A stretch of DNA of 64,000 bases. It comes from Phytophthora hibernalis (Eukaryota > Oomycota > Peronosporomycetes > Peronosporales > Peronosporaceae). The translations under genes were made by a program, and so were the position numbers. The stretch lies in the NCBI GenBank assembly GCA_012656075.1, contig JAAKBF010000050.1:62001-126000 (forward strand). The letters run 5' to 3'. This document shows positions 11,761 to 23,491 of the stretch, one piece after another; the first letter of the stretch is position 1; each line of letters begins with the position of its first letter. The notes beneath the pieces were generated by a model that worked only from the letters and a program-made list of their open reading frames with translations, was not told where the DNA came from and did not search any database.

Positions 11761-14661
11761 ATGGAGCGTCCGCTGCGACCGCGAAAGCGGTCGTCCTTGA
11801 CCGCCGGCTACGACGACGAGGGTGATGCTGGCGACGACGAAGACCAAGAATCAGACGCCAGCTGGGAAGCCGAATCGGAGGGAGAAAGGGTCTCTAGCGA
11901 GTTAGGTGGCTCCAGTTGGTGCATGGGAGACTCAAGCGAAGCTTCCAGGGCCGGAAGTAGGTCGAGTGATGGTCCTGGTGCCGACGAATGCCACGAAGTG
12001 CGGTGCCCTGACCTCGAGCAAACACAATTTGTGTCGTGGGAAGATTTTCACGCATATCTGGACATCTATCAGAAACAGACATTCCAGGTAAGTTCGAAGG
12101 TGATGTTTCTTATGTTGGTGTGTATTATCTCACCCTTGTCGCTACAGATATTTCGCAAACGATCTTCCAAAAGCGTCGCAGACCGAAACAAGGCAATCAA
12201 ATCAGCTCAGAGGTCGTCATCGGCGCTGATCCCAGCCGAGTGGGAGACGTACGCGACGACCTTAATTTGTACGCACGGTGGCACGTACAAATATCGCGGG
12301 CAAGGCAAACGGCCACGACAGGAAGCTCGGCCGATCAACGGCAACGTACAGGTGAGTCGGGCACATCCATATGTGATAGTCTGTGGCAATCATCAGGCGG
12401 TCACATCATTCTGATCATGTCTACAGTCGGGCACATCAGTCTGTGGTAGTCTGTGGTAATCGTCAGTTGGTAACATCATTCTGTGGCGATCATGTAGTTG
12501 GTGGATCTTGCTAACGTGCAAATGTGTGTATGTTTAGATCAACGCATGTGTCCGCGAAGTGACCAATTCGCCGCCCCAGTTTGCGGTCTGTGTGAGCAAG
12601 ACATTTCTCAAGCACAATCACCCACTTGGCTTGCGGATTTATAAACAGTATGCAGCTAACCGAATGGCAGTAGACAGAAGTGCCATGGATATGATTGACT
12701 CGATTCGGAAGGCTGGGGCAAAAGCAAAGAGTATCCTGAAATTCCTCGTGGAAAACACAGACAGCAACCCAACGCCACAAGACGTCCAGAATCTAATCCG
12801 TACCCTGAAAAAGCGTGAGAGGAGCTCCACATCAAGCGCCCAGCGACTGAAGCGTTGGACGCGTCAGTTTTGTGCCGAGCACGGAAACATCGGACACATC
12901 TACGTGCAACGATCTTCTAATGGCAAGGTTCGTATCGCTGGTGTATGAATGCGACTATATGTTTGACCAAAACTAACGATACTATTTCGTAATGGTCAGA
13001 AATATGCCACTTGTATCACCGTGCAGACCAAACACATGCTGGATATCTATCGCCGATTTCCTGAAGTGTTGATGATAGATGCGACGCATGGCACAAATAT
13101 TTCGAAGTATAAGATTTTTTCGTTCATGGCACACGACGTCTTTGGCAAGGGTCAGTACGTGCAGCATGCCATACTGGAGAATGAACGCAGTGATACACTT
13201 TTCACGGCCATCGAGGAGTTCAAGAAGAACAATCCAGCGTGGACAAAGCTGCAGTGTGTCATCGTCGAAAAAGACTTCACTGAGATCGGAGTTTTGAAGG
13301 CAGCTCTTCCGCACATGCGGGTGCTTTTGTGCCAATTTCATGTTGTGAAATATCTGCGCGAAAAGATTGCGTGTGCTGACTACGTATTTGCTTCTTGGCA
13401 GAAGTCACAGTTGCGATCTGTGGTGAATTTGTTGGTGTATGCGCGAAGTGAACGTGAATATGAGAAGCACCGTCGGTACTTGAAACATTTAACTTCGATT
13501 GGTTTGGGTGGAGTAGTTCGCGAATCAAATGTGGAGGCGGTGGCAGTCGTGACATCGGGTGCAGTCGGTGCAGTCGGTCATGCGAGTGACACAGACGACA
13601 CTATCCATCCATTTCAGGCGTATTTTACCAAGAATTGGGATAACTGTCGAGATATGTGGTGCTCCTACAAGCGGCAGAATGCTGTGACGCTCGGGAATAA
13701 CACCAACAACCGTCTGGAGTCGTCGTGGAAGCACATGAAGGAGGTTGTTACGTCATCAATGGGACTGGATGAGTGCTTGGCGACGATCATATTTTATCAG
13801 AACCAAGCGGAGCAGTTGCTGTATGATCGAGCGTCCAAGGTTTCACTGGTTCATCATGAAGGTTATGACAGAGAGATGGGCGTTGTTGCTAACTTGGTTA
13901 GCGAGCATGTGTGCAAGCTAATCCACGAACAATATGCTTATGCAACTGGGTCGGCGAACTACACTTTCTACGAGGCATTTCCAGGGTTGTATTTTGACAA
14001 GAACGCTTCCGTCGATGAAAATTGTTTGGATGAGCCGTGTGCGAAGTACACGGTGAGCAAGTCAACGTGGGAGTGCTCGTGTCTGTTCATGAGTACGCGG
14101 CTTCTACCGTGTCGACACGTGTTCTACATCCGAAAAAGCCTGGGAATGGAGACGATTATACCTACCCAGCTTCTCAATCCGCGTTGCCTCTTAGCAACTA
14201 TTAACGAATCTCAATCGCCCGTGGAGATTTCGCAGAATTCTTTTGCTGTGAGCACCGTTTTGACCGGGCCAAGAACTCCCTGGGATTCCAATCGAAAATT
14301 TCGTGAGGCTAACCATCTTGCCACGAGTATCTGTGACTCCATAAGCAGTTTGGGGATGTCCGAGTTTCGCGTTGCGATGAAGGCATTGGTGAAAGTGACC
14401 ACCCTCCTCACAACAAAGCGATTTAACCAGCTTTCTGCCATACAAATTGACGATGGGAACCCATCGACGTTGGACAGGGCCAACCATGCCGACAACAATG
14501 ACGGCAAGACCAGTAAGCCGGACAATACAACTCAGCAGTTGACTTATTGTACTGATACATCGCAGCCGTCTCCGTTGAACTTGAGGACGTCGGCTACCGT
14601 CGATCGTTCAGTGGAGCAATCGGTGGAGATATCGGTGCAATCGGTGGAGCAATCGGTGTAA
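11761..14661 (+). CDS. MULE transposase with SWIM zinc finger, four exons
   Basis: DNA transposase of the MULE/FAR1 group. Exons 11761-12087, 12148-12351, 12538-12927 and 13000-14661 join in frame (about 860 aa) with GTAAGT, GTGAGT and GTTCGT donors. Exon 1 is acidic and Ser-rich; exons 2-3 look like the FAR1/WRKY-GCM1-type DNA-binding part (ICTHGGTYKYRGQGKRPR, then a basic helix). The catalytic core shows LMIDATHGTN (first Asp), VIVEKDFTE (second Asp) and the CQFHVVKYL block. A SWIM finger follows (WECSCLF...LLPCRHVFY, CxCx(n)CxH). The tail (GDGNPSTLD onward) is unstructured and runs into a GGTGGAGCAATC minisatellite, where a TAA (CAA in neighbouring units) ends the frame. Downstream the same frame stays mostly readable, so the stop may be a mutation. 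Confidence 0.85.
12360..12500. repeat. degenerate repeat inside a transposase intron
   Basis: The second intron of the transposase carries three to four imperfect copies of a unit built on GTCTGTGGTAATCATC and CACATCATTCTG. It makes this intron (186 bp) far longer than the other introns in the window. Confidence 0.55.
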
Positions 14662-14735
14662 TCGGTGGATCAATCGGTGCAATCGGTGGAGTTGGTGGAG
14701 CAATCGGTGCAGTCGGTGCAGTCAGTGGAGCAATC
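14605..14735. repeat. short tandem repeat, unit about 12 bp
   Basis: Imperfect copies of TCGGTGGAGCAA and TCGGTGCAGTCA cover about 130 bp. In frame this encodes Ser-Val-Glu-Gln repeats at the transposase C-terminus and past its stop codon. Confidence 0.75.
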
Positions 14736-15440
14736 TCTAATGGTTGGGACTCAAATGCTGATCACTGAGCCTCTAGATACAGAGGATGCTGGATTTGAGA
14801 TCGTAACCCCGGTCAAAGCTCGCGGGCGCCCGTAGTCAAAACGAAATGTAGCAATTCGAATGGCGAGCGATGATTCGGAGCTACACGACAAGCATTTGAA
14901 CATTTCGTCAATTGCGGACCTCCTCACACACGAAGCAACCTACGCTACATCCGCAGACGATCTCAGGAAATTCAATTTGTTTGTATTTCAGACCAAAATG
15001 AAACCCCTGTAGCCCGCCGGATTGACAAGCTTCCCACTGGCAAGGCGTTATTAGGCCCGTCGGAAATCTCACGCATTCTGACCAAAGACCTTCTCGTGAG
15101 AGCGTCAAAGAAGGTGTCCACAAGCACTCAGGTTTATCAGAAACGAATGTCGCTGTTGAGTTTCTAGGGCTTGGTATTATTGCTACGACTACATTAGCGT
15201 CGATGAAGTTATGGCACAAAGCGGCGGATGCACTGAACACCATTGACAAGGTTCGTGCTTGGGTATCAACGGTGGATTTTTCGGTTGATGTCCCGCCGCG
15301 ATATTGTGTTCACAAGCACACTGACTTTGAGGTGAAGCTGGAGAACATTCCTATCCTTTCTCAAAGGTTAAGATGATATCAAGAAAGGCAAACACCGTAC
15401 CTCTAATCTGACGTGTTTATTGATAGTTTGCTATTATTAG

Positions 15441-16074
15441 ATGAACATGCTCGACTTGGGATGCAAGTTCCACGTTAGTGAAGATGCAATGATGGAGGTG
15501 ATGGCGAAACTGTTCGCTCTACGGGACGACGTCATGGTGGTTGACGCTACGGTTTGGGGGCCCGTGTCGAGGGGATCAATCAGCATACCTGGTGAAATTT
15601 TCAAGAGCTTATTCAAAGACGTCGACAAGGAACATATTTTGATCCCAATCAATTGCAATGGCAATCACTAGTGTGCGATCATGGTCAGCTCAAAACCGAG
15701 TACTATCAAGATATTTGATCCGATGCAGTCAAGCTGTGCGATCTATGGCGCAACGTATCATGATGTACCTGTCACCAAGGGATGGACGATACCGAGTGGA
15801 GCCATTCGTGTCGGGGATGGGTGTCCAAGTCGACAGTTACGATTGCGGTATTTACGTTCTGCTAGCATTCGAGATGTTTTGCGGCTCTGAAGATGTCGGC
15901 GAGATGACCAAGAAGGCTCTGCAATACCTGCGTTACGGCTATGTCTATAAGGAAGCAATACACACAGCTTTGATGTCTTGTTGTCGATCCTGGTCTTGCT
16001 GTGTTTTCCGAGGACTACCAGAATATCGCCCGGTCCTGCTGTCTTCACCGAGGCCAATCGTCAAGTCACATTAA
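15441..16074 (+). pseudogene. Ulp1/SENP-like (C48) cysteine protease remnant of the MULE
   Basis: The frame at 15441 gives a fold resembling the N-terminal half of C48 peptidases (DVMVVDATVWGPV...ILIPINCNGNH). The codon after the catalytic-type His is TAG (15669) where the family normally has Trp. The frame resumes as CAIMVSSKPSTIKIFDPM, then a further frame change leads to QVDSYDCGIYVLLAFEMF, the catalytic Cys block of the family. Ulp1-like proteases are known passengers of several MULE lineages. As written it is inactive: one stop and at least one frameshift. Confidence 0.75.
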
Positions 16075-16244
16075 CCGGATCATACATATTACACACGTTT
16101 AGTCGAACACCATCAAATGATGACAGTGACTGGCTCTCCTTTTAGTCGGTCACAATCGGTCATAATCGGTAATTCGTCGGTCGCAATTGCCTCGTCTCTT
16201 GAATTTCCAGGTTGCCATAATAACGCGTGTCTTTAATATACGAG

Positions 16245-18117
16245 CAGGGGTCTGAATTAAAAATTTCAGTATCACTGAAATCAGTTTTTCACAATAAAAA
16301 TACGGAATGTTTGCCAAAAATATAATACCAAATTGCACCAATTTTCGCAGTACAATTTACAAAAGTAACCCCATATCGATTTCAAGTTATAAATCAACTG
16401 ATGGACGTCAGCAGCTCGACGCAAGCACAACTTGCTCGCCAAAACAATGGCTAGTATGGCACCAAGCGCTTAGCAGTCTAACTTGCCTCTTCCCTTTGCT
16501 TTCTCACTTTCAAAAGCACTTTTCGCATGCCGACACTCTACAAGGAAATTTGCGCTTACTTCTACGAGGCGCTGTGACAAGGTCACTATCGCTGCAAGCA
16601 GTGTGGTAGTGAGCACAAGCAACTCGCCAGCTCAGGCTACTCTAACCTCATCTCCCACCTGGCCCACTAGCATGACGGCTTCAAGGACCAGTATGCAGCA
16701 GCCCTCTCCAACAGCGACCAACGCCTTCAGGAGTTTGATTTGTATCTGAGGAGACATCGCATCGTTTCCAGTGGATGCGAAAGGTCGTAGAGCGGAACAT
16801 GCCGCTATCCGAAGTCGACATCGAGCTCACACGCTCCATGGCAAAGTGGAACTCGGTGTCCTCACGTGTTCTCCTTAATAGCATGCACTTTGTTGCCAAG
16901 AAGGTAGGCAAAAATCTTGAGGAGATCCTGGGCATCTGTTTTGGGATAATGTTTGACGGGTGGTCGAACGGTTCTATGCACTACATCATGGTGTACGGTG
17001 TGTTTGTAACGAACGGCGTTCTTCGGTTACAACTGCTTGCCATTTCGCCGCTCGAGGAAGGATCTCAAGATGCGGATGCGCATATCTAGCTATTTGATGG
17101 TGTGCTAGACGTGTACAACAAGACACTCGACGTGGTGGTGTTCATCGTCGGCGACAACTGCAGAACCAACCAGTCGATTGCTACAAAGATCGGTGTTCCT
17201 CTGGTAGGCTTCGCTAGCCACCGCTTCAACTTGGCAGTCAACAGGTACCTGGTTGATTCGGTGCCGTTACTGGCTAAAGTTAACACGCTGATGTCAAAGC
17301 TATGTCAAGTTAATAACTTTGCGGAGCTTGCCAAGTCGACTAATCTCCATCCTATCAAACGGAATATGACGAGATGGAGTTCCAGCTTCGAAATGCTGCA
17401 ACGCAACGACCGCATTCGCCCCCAAATCAAAACCGTGCACGCCGTGGAGGAGCTCATCCCAACTGGTCCGTCGCATCACAAGCTACTCGTACTGCTTGAG
17501 CACATGAAAAGGTTCCAGAGCGTGACCAAGAAGCTTCAGTGCGATGGGATCGCTTTGGCCGACGTCCGTCTCTTGTTCGACTCTGTCATTTCCGAATATC
17601 CGTGCACGCGTGAACAGCTAAAAACGACCGCCAAAATTGTGAATTCACCCCTGTTCGAGTCCGTCATCGTGAAGGTCATCAACGGCGCAACCCTTTCAAG
17701 TGCAGAGAAGGCTGACGTCAAGAGATTCGAGGTTTCGAAGACTGAAAGTATGCGGAAGTAACGGAAAGAAGATTATGCGACGCAGATTCTCCACGCTGGG
17801 CCAGGCACCGCGCCAACATGGTGAAGGCGACGATGCTGCAACCTACAGCTCACTGCTAAAGAAACTGCCCCCGACGTCGAATGTATGCGAAAGACTCTTC
17901 TCGCATTGTAAGCTTGTGCTTTTTCCGCAGCGTACGTGCTTGCTACCTGCGAACTTTGAGCTCCTACTGTTTCTTCGTGCAAACAGAAATATATGGGATG
18001 TGACCACATTGGCTGCGGATGTCAGCGAGTCCGAGCTCTAATACAGCATTGCAGTATTTGCGGCCATATTTTTTATTGCTGGTTGTCGTATTGAAATTTT
18101 TACTGTTGAACCCCTTG
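16245..18117 (+). mobile_element. hAT element with decayed BED-finger transposase
   Basis: The ends are related: CAGGGGTCTGAATTAAAAA at 16245 and, inverted at 18117, CAAGGGGTTCAACAGTAAAA, both leading into AAAATTTCA. No 8-bp target duplication was recognised, so the edges are provisional. Inside, fragments of a hAT transposase lie in order on the plus strand. A small hairpin (ATTTCAGTATCACTGAAAT) sits just inside the left end. Confidence 0.65.
16548..18041 (+). pseudogene. hAT transposase with BED zinc finger, broken
   Basis: A BED-type finger is readable at about 16548-16690 (YRCKQCGSE...NLISHLAH, C-x2-C...H-x-H) with two internal stops. The catalytic region at 16775-17761 contains FGIMFDGWSNG, VVFIVGDNCRTNQSIA, VGFASHRFNLAVN and NMTRWSSSFEML, all hallmarks of this group, interrupted by TAG at 17087. 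After a frame change, 17840-18041 encodes the C-terminal dimerisation block (LPPTSNVCERLFSHCKLV). At least four lesions make it inactive. Confidence 0.85.
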
Positions 18118-18161
18118 GCAGACAATCCAGTATAATACTGAATTGGACTAGGCTTGCTTTA

Positions 18162-18849
18162 GGGGCTGGTCGCGCTGGTTGGTGCTGGTTCTGGGTCTGG
18201 TGTTCTAGGATTAGGCAAACAAATACTGCCGGTAAGTCCGAAACCAGAGCCTGTCTGGTTCAGATAGGGTCACTGAAAAAGTGGCCCCACCAGCCCCACA
18301 ACCACACATGCACCACCGACGACGACGGTAGCGACGACGTCCGCGCTCTCCAGCGTCAGCCTCCCCCTCCTCACAAGCAGCTACTCCACGTAAACGACGT
18401 CCAGCCCCAGGATCACCAACTTCGATAGCGGCGCGACGCATCCAGCACCAAGATATGCCATGCTGAACGGTCCCTTGACGAGGTTGCGCGTATGGAAGCA
18501 GCCATACAAGGATGGGTGGTAGCACTACTGATGCTGGTGCCGCTGGTGGTGGGGAGGTAGAAGCTCCGGCTGCGGCGTGCTCGACCCCGGGCAGGTTAGG
18601 CATTAGACGCAAGAGACTTGCGGCTGGCATCGCGGCCAACCACATCCGCACCAACACTCATGGCCAATCCCGTGGATTTATCCTCCACCAGAACCTGGGA
18701 ACTCAATCATATCTCGAGTTCTCGAGCTCTCGGTGTTTCACATATTTTACCCTAGCCATAATTGAAACGAACCAATCATAAAACATCTCAACCCTACACC
18801 TAATTTCACACCAGAACCATAACCAGCACCATCCAGCGCGACCAGCCCC
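18162..18849. mobile_element. PIF/Harbinger-type MITE with TTA target duplication
   Basis: 688 bp bounded by inverted repeats of about 50 bp that begin GGGGCTGGTCGCGCTGG, with a few mismatches further in. Each side is flanked by TTA (18159-18161 and 18850-18852), the 3-bp target typical of PIF/Harbinger. No transposase frame is present; the internal open frames are Ala/Gly-rich and unconvincing. It is non-autonomous. Confidence 0.85.
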
Positions 18850-18867
18850 TTAGCAAATCTGTGGCGT

Positions 18868-19013
18868 CAGGGGCGGAGCTAGGGTCAAAATAGGGAGGGG
18901 GCATTTTGTTTGAGAAAATGTCCAAATTTTGGTCATTTTTGTGCAGGGTTGCCAACTTTTGGCCCTGTGCCCCCATTTTGAAAATGCCAAATTTAGTTCT
19001 GGCTCCGCCCCTG
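18868..19013. mobile_element. 146-bp MITE with CAGGGGCGGAGC ends
   Basis: The left end CAGGGGCGGAGCTAG and the right end (read inverted) CAGGGGCGGAGCCAG form a terminal inverted repeat of about 15 bp. The interior has no coding capacity. Termini starting CAGGGGCGGAGC are characteristic of hAT-derived miniature elements. Flanking octamers (TGTGGCGT and GTCGCGGT) are only partly alike, so the target duplication is eroded or misplaced. Confidence 0.75.
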
Positions 19014-19396
19014 GTCGCGGTGCTTCCATCGGCTAAATCTTATTTCATGCATTTTTGGATGCTTTTTATTCCTCGACGGCTATTTTCCATGCGGCGGGTG
19101 ATAATGTATTTCACCGGTGAATTTGTTGCGTACTGCACAGAAGAATAGGCTAACACACTGCTCGCCCACTCAGTAGATTCAGGATTGCGGGAGAACTGTG
19201 CCCGAGCACAGCCTCCGTTATCAGTAGGCTAGACTATGCAATACTTAACTCAAGTGAACCTCAGCGACGAGGTCAAGCTTACTTCAACTGCGAAGGGAGG
19301 AAATACATAAAGCAACACCGCTGCACCAAACTTCACACTCCCACTTCGTGCTGCTTGAACTCCCCACGAAGCCATCAAGTTGCCTGTGGTGCGCAA
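19014..19396. other. non-coding, possibly an LTR remnant
   Basis: Nothing coding is seen. It lies directly beyond the C-terminus of a minus-strand copia RNase H, where that element's 3' LTR would be expected, but no second copy was found in the window to confirm it. Confidence 0.3.
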
Positions 19397-20395
19397 CTAG
19401 ATGTTGTCCAGCACCAGCAACATGCTCAAGCGCTGGCGAAGTTTAGAGAACTGCTGCGGTCCGAGCGGCTTGGTGAATATGTCCGCTAAATTGCCCTCGC
19501 TTGGACAATACTCCACCTGGAATACATTGCGCTCCACGAAGTCTCGAATCTTGTGGAACTTCATATCCACACTTCGAACCTTGTAGCCGCTGCTGATTAC
19601 ACCGATCACCATGATCACAACTTGGTTATCTTCGTAGAGAATAGTTTGCGTAGTCCGACGGAGCTTCAGCTCCTCACACAGATTGAGAGTCCACATAATC
19701 ATGTTAGAACACTCACTAGCAGCCACGAACTCTGCACTGCACGTGTCGTCCGTCATGATCGGCTGTTTCTTGCTCTTGTAGCAAAACGTGTGACCATTTA
19801 GTTGCAGCACATAACCAGTGATCGATCGACGATCATCTTTCTCGTTTCCGAGGTCTGCATCTGCGTAGGTAACCAATTGCAATCCCGGTGACTCTGGCTT
19901 GTTCCACACGAGGCCGTACTCACGCACACCCTGTAGGTACCGCAGAACACGTTCGGCCAATACAAAGTGATCTTTTGTGTAACACGTGAGAAACTTGCCC
20001 AGCGTTTGTACAGCACTAGCAATATCTGGTCGAGAGCAGCTCGCCAGATATTATAGAGATCCAACTATGCACTGATAGTTCACATCAGGATAAATGCTCA
20101 CGCACACAGTCTCTCTATCCGGATCACCCGGGAGCGGAAAGTTACCCTTTGCCTGTGGCGTTGGCATGGCTTGGCAGCCGGTCATCTTGAATCTCTCAAG
20201 AATCCGCCCAATGTATCCTCGCTGAGAGATTGAGAGCGACTCGCCTGGCGCATACTTGATTTCTATCGAAAGCAAGTGATTGACGTCACCAAGATCTTTG
20301 ATCTTGAACTTCTTCGCGAGCTCAGACAGTATCAACTTGATATTCTTTATAGTAGCGGCAATCACAATGCCGTCAACGTACAGAGTAAGAAATAT
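19397..20395 (-). pseudogene. Ty1/copia reverse transcriptase 3' half plus RNase H
   Basis: Reading from right to left, a degraded YVDG active-site loop (YVDD in live elements) at about 20365-20380 leads into KFKIKDLGDVNHLLSIEI and ISQRGYIGRILERF. After a frame break, the RNase H part at 19397-19960 has GLQLVTYADADLGNEKDDRR, ITGYVLQLNG, AEFVAASECSN, ILYEDNQ and the ADIFTKPL tail motif. This order is diagnostic of copia. The 5' half is not adjacent. Confidence 0.85.
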
Positions 20396-20993
20396 TGGAC
20401 TACCCTTTGCAGTTCCAGCTGTTTTTACACAGTCGCAGCCTCATTGAGAGTTCCCACCCAGTAATCGCGAAGACATTGCTTGACCTGCTGCAGGATCAGG
20501 GAGAAGAAGGCGCGGCGGTGTTGGCTATAGTTCTTGTATATGCTGTCCTGGAACAGCACGATTTTCTAGGAGACTCATGCCGTCCGCGGTTGCTTTTAGC
20601 GTGTTGGTCCAAGTAAAAATTCCAAAATGTTGCTCGAACGGTCTGGATAAATCATCTGCTGCAGGTAAAATACGATAATAAGTGATATCAAATCATATTG
20701 GTGTTTTGGCCTAATCTTCTGCGGATGGACAACCGTCACAAATAGAATAATATATCCGGATATCAAATATAGTAGGCATTTAATAATCAGTTTCTTAGTC
20801 GTATTAAGAAAGGTATGTGAAATACAAGGATTCAAACCTCGTTGCAATCCCTGGTATACTGGATATAAAATCCAGAGAACAAAGTAATAATGGCCACGTT
20901 CTCGGCGCATCTCCTGCACCTGCTTCGCAGCCGCAGAACGGTGGGACTGATTATGCTGCTGGCACTGCATTATGGCCTTCTCTGAAGACATGT
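20396..20993. other. no gene supported between copia fragments
   Basis: AT-richer sequence with a hydrophobic minus-strand open frame (20596-20991) that matches no known motif. It separates two copia fragments of opposite orientation and is probably an inserted or rearranged repeat. Confidence 0.35.
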
Positions 20994-21255
20994 TGACTTT
21001 GTGACTGCTTTAATCAACGGTCCCATTAATGTGGAGAGCAGCCAGAGTTTTTACGACGGAACAGAGCGAGTCTGTCGACTTCTGCGTAGCCTGTACGGCC
21101 TCAAGCAGGCCCCACGCATTTGGTATAAGACACCGGACACATATCTAAGAGAGTGTGGCTATGAGAGGTCCAAGTTGGACGGTGGCATTTACTTTCGTGA
21201 ATCGTTGGTAAGAGGAGCTTACGAATCCAATTTGCTTGCTTTCAAAACTAATTGA
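20994..21255 (+). pseudogene. Ty1/copia reverse transcriptase fragment, plus strand
   Basis: The frame reads FVTALINGPINVE (live elements: TAFLNG) and then CRLLRSLYGLKQAPRIWY, the strongly conserved copia RT block, followed by TYLRECGYERSKLDGGIY. It ends at a stop close to the left LTR of the gypsy element. Its orientation is opposite to the copia piece at 19397-20395, so it is a different copy or an inverted part. Confidence 0.82.
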
Positions 21256-21299
21256 TGCAGCGATCTAAAGGACAGCGGCGAAATCCTTATTCGTAACCT

Positions 21300-21487
21300 T
21301 GAAACTGAAGTAGCCAGAACAGGTTATGTATTGGAGATTAAATTGAGAACTAAGCTAGCTAGACATGCATGCAAACTGGTGCGGTGGCCACGTGGCAGAG
21401 GGAAACTTCTCGTGCGGTCGCAAGTTCTAGAAGCCCGATATTGGACTTGATCATTGTTGCTGCGTTGAAGCGGATAGGCAGTTAACA
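21300..21487 (-). repeat. 3' LTR of the gypsy element
   Basis: On the minus strand it begins TGTTAACTGCCTATCC and ends ...CAGTTTCA. The purine-rich tract just inside (GAGTCTGGGGGCAATG on the minus strand, about 21488-21505) fits a polypurine primer. Confidence 0.8.
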
Positions 21488-21549
21488 TTGCCCCCAGACT
21501 CAGTGGAGGCTATCATTATTGTGCGTTCCAAACAACGCGGTTCTTGAGC

Positions 21550-21953
21550 AGCCGCCCCCGACCCGATCGCCGCATAGTTTCTGGTGGGGCACTTTCGGTA
21601 GTCGAAATATCAGCGAGAGATGGTGGAAGTCGAGGTTGAGATATGTCAGCGGGTGTCGCTGATGCACTGCGACTTTTTCAATAGCGCCGAATGACCTGAA
21701 TGTCGTCGAACTGGGATGGAGGTTTCCAAGAATCCTCCTTCGTTGGGTAACCAGATCAGCGAACGAGATATTCGCGTTTGTTTTGCCCGCCGCGGTGATT
21801 GAGAATTACTTTCACAATCAATGATCGTGGAGCAGCAGTAGCAGTTGCTGCCGAAGTCGGAACAGGCTTGAACTGGGATATCGTGAAATTCCGGCCCAGT
21901 AATTGACCTGTTTGGTCTCTGAGAATGTAGGCACCTCCTTTGTTCACGCGCAC
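21550..21953 (-). pseudogene. gypsy C-terminus with chromodomain
   Basis: Reads REYLVR, a stop, then SGYPTKEDSWKPPSQFDDIQ and VIRRYW. This is a chromodomain in which the Trp after YLVR has become TGA. Chromodomains at the integrase C-terminus define chromoviruses and are thought to guide insertion into heterochromatin. Confidence 0.75.
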
Positions 21954-22284
21954 CAGTCCTCGTGTCGGGGCTCAGCGTTAGATCCTCGTGTTGGATTCAC
22001 TGCCATGACGCTTATTCCTGCCGTGATTGTATTGGACAAAATCTGATGGCGATTGTCGGGGCTTTGAGCATCGTGGTGGACGGTTTCTAGAGTGCGTTTC
22101 GCAATTGCCGGAAAGATCATAGAGTGGTCATGCGAGGGCCAGCGAGAGCAAGGAAACTATTTGGAAGTCGAATAATCTGCAAATTCGTTGCACTGTCGTC
22201 CAAACATTACCGCGAAGGGCAGCGAACCGTGACGGCGAGAAATGTGAGTGTTGTTTTCATCGTTAATTGAGCAGGTTCCAAAGT

Positions 22285-22743
22285 TCAGTCCCATGCTGTA
22301 TCATCACCGTTGATTGTCTTGTAGATCACCGACTTTGTCACCTTCACATACACCTCGGCAGTTCCATTAGCCCGAGGATTGTACAGAGTAGTTAGTCGGT
22401 GATCCACCTTGTACTGGTCTTTGAGCGATCGGAAGACACCGTTGACAAACGCGGTTTCGTTGCCACTTTGCGGATTTTCGGTACTCCAAAACAGGAAAAC
22501 AAGGTAGAATAGTTCGCAGGCCACTTCGTCGCTTGACTTGGTGGGAAGCGTGCGTAACAGCACATATCTTGTGCATACATCGACCAGTAGCAGGAAATAG
22601 TTGTTGCCCATCGCACTGGTGCACGGACCTTGGCCCAAATCGATACAAACATGGTCGAACGGATACTCAGCGTGGCTTGAAGTGAGAGGATTGAAACCGT
22701 GGTGGTAGATGTTGTCCCGCTGGCAAGGGATGCACCCCCTCAC
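22285..22743 (-). pseudogene. gypsy integrase core
   Basis: Starts at a CIPCQR stretch (end of the zinc-binding H2C2 domain), then FDHVCIDLGQGP (first Asp) and LLLVDVCTRYVLLRTLPTKS. GNETAFVNGVF replaces the usual D-containing GxEF motif, so the second catalytic Asp seems lost. NPRANGTAEVYVKVTKS supplies the final Glu region. Confidence 0.82.
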
Positions 22744-22782
22744 AGTCTCGGCGTAGGGTAGACCAGTAGCAGCCGCGTTTAG

Positions 22783-23255
22783 TCATAATATTCTCCACGA
22801 TGATATCCGTACCAAAATTCCGCAGACGTGCTCGGTCGCAACAATGTCGAGCTTCGCCTGGGCATCTTCGACAAGACGGAGCCCACGAAGCTCCTGAAGT
22901 GCAGTCTTCGGCGAGATACTGATAAGTTGGTGGAATGTGATCGGGTTCCGATGCGAGATTGGGGCTGGAGATGCTGGGTAGAGACGGCTGAGTGCATCTG
23001 GAAGCACATTCTGGATACCGGGACAGTGAATTTCTTCAAAGTCGTACGAAATGTCTAATCGAAGTACCGTAGGATCATCGCGTGAGGCCTCTCCTGTTTA
23101 ACCATAAAGGTGAGAGCCTGGTGGTCGGTGATCAACGTAGAGAACGTCCCCACAATATCTCGTAGCACTTCCGCATACTGTAGATAATTGCCAGGAGTTC
23201 GCGTTGGGTCGCCGAGTAGTTGCGTTGCCCGCCCTTGAGAGTGGAGGAGAAACAT
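22783..23255 (-). pseudogene. gypsy RNase H and RT connection
   Basis: TRTPGNYLQYAEVLRDIVG, LITDHQALTFM and RPHAMILRYFD are the RNase H landmarks of Ty3/gypsy elements; PDALSRL marks the tether to integrase. A stop between the two open frames splits it. Confidence 0.8.
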
Positions 23256-23491
23256 ACTAACAGCCGGAAATCTTGGCCTTTAGATCACTGAAACAATTCC
23301 ACGCCGACACCCCCATTTGACGCGTCACCAGCAAGGAACAGGGGTAGTTCCACCTCGTAGTGATGCTAAATAGCTTTTAAACGCTCGAATGCCGCGCTAC
23401 ATACTGGACTCCACAGATCATTAATCGATCCTTTAACACTGCGGAGGGTGTCGAGCGGTGCGACTATATGAGCAAATCCAGGAACATGCTC

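Larger units (their letters stand above)
11582..16074 (+). mobile_element. MULE (Mutator-like) element with transposase and Ulp1-like protease region
   Basis: A Mutator-superfamily DNA transposon inferred from its coding content (transposase, then a C48-type protease remnant on the same strand). Terminal inverted repeats and a target duplication were not found by eye, so both ends are approximate: the left edge is set after the truncated Tudor-gene fragment and the right edge after the protease remnant. Confidence 0.6.

Noticed and set aside
12360..12500. A riboswitch or structured RNA in the transposase intron
   Set aside because: The pattern is explained by degenerate tandem copies of a short unit; no conserved fold was evident.
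20596..20991. Hydrophobic minus-strand frame as a membrane protein gene
   Set aside because: It lies among retroelement fragments, has no promoter or splice context, and its hydrophobicity follows from AT-rich sequence.
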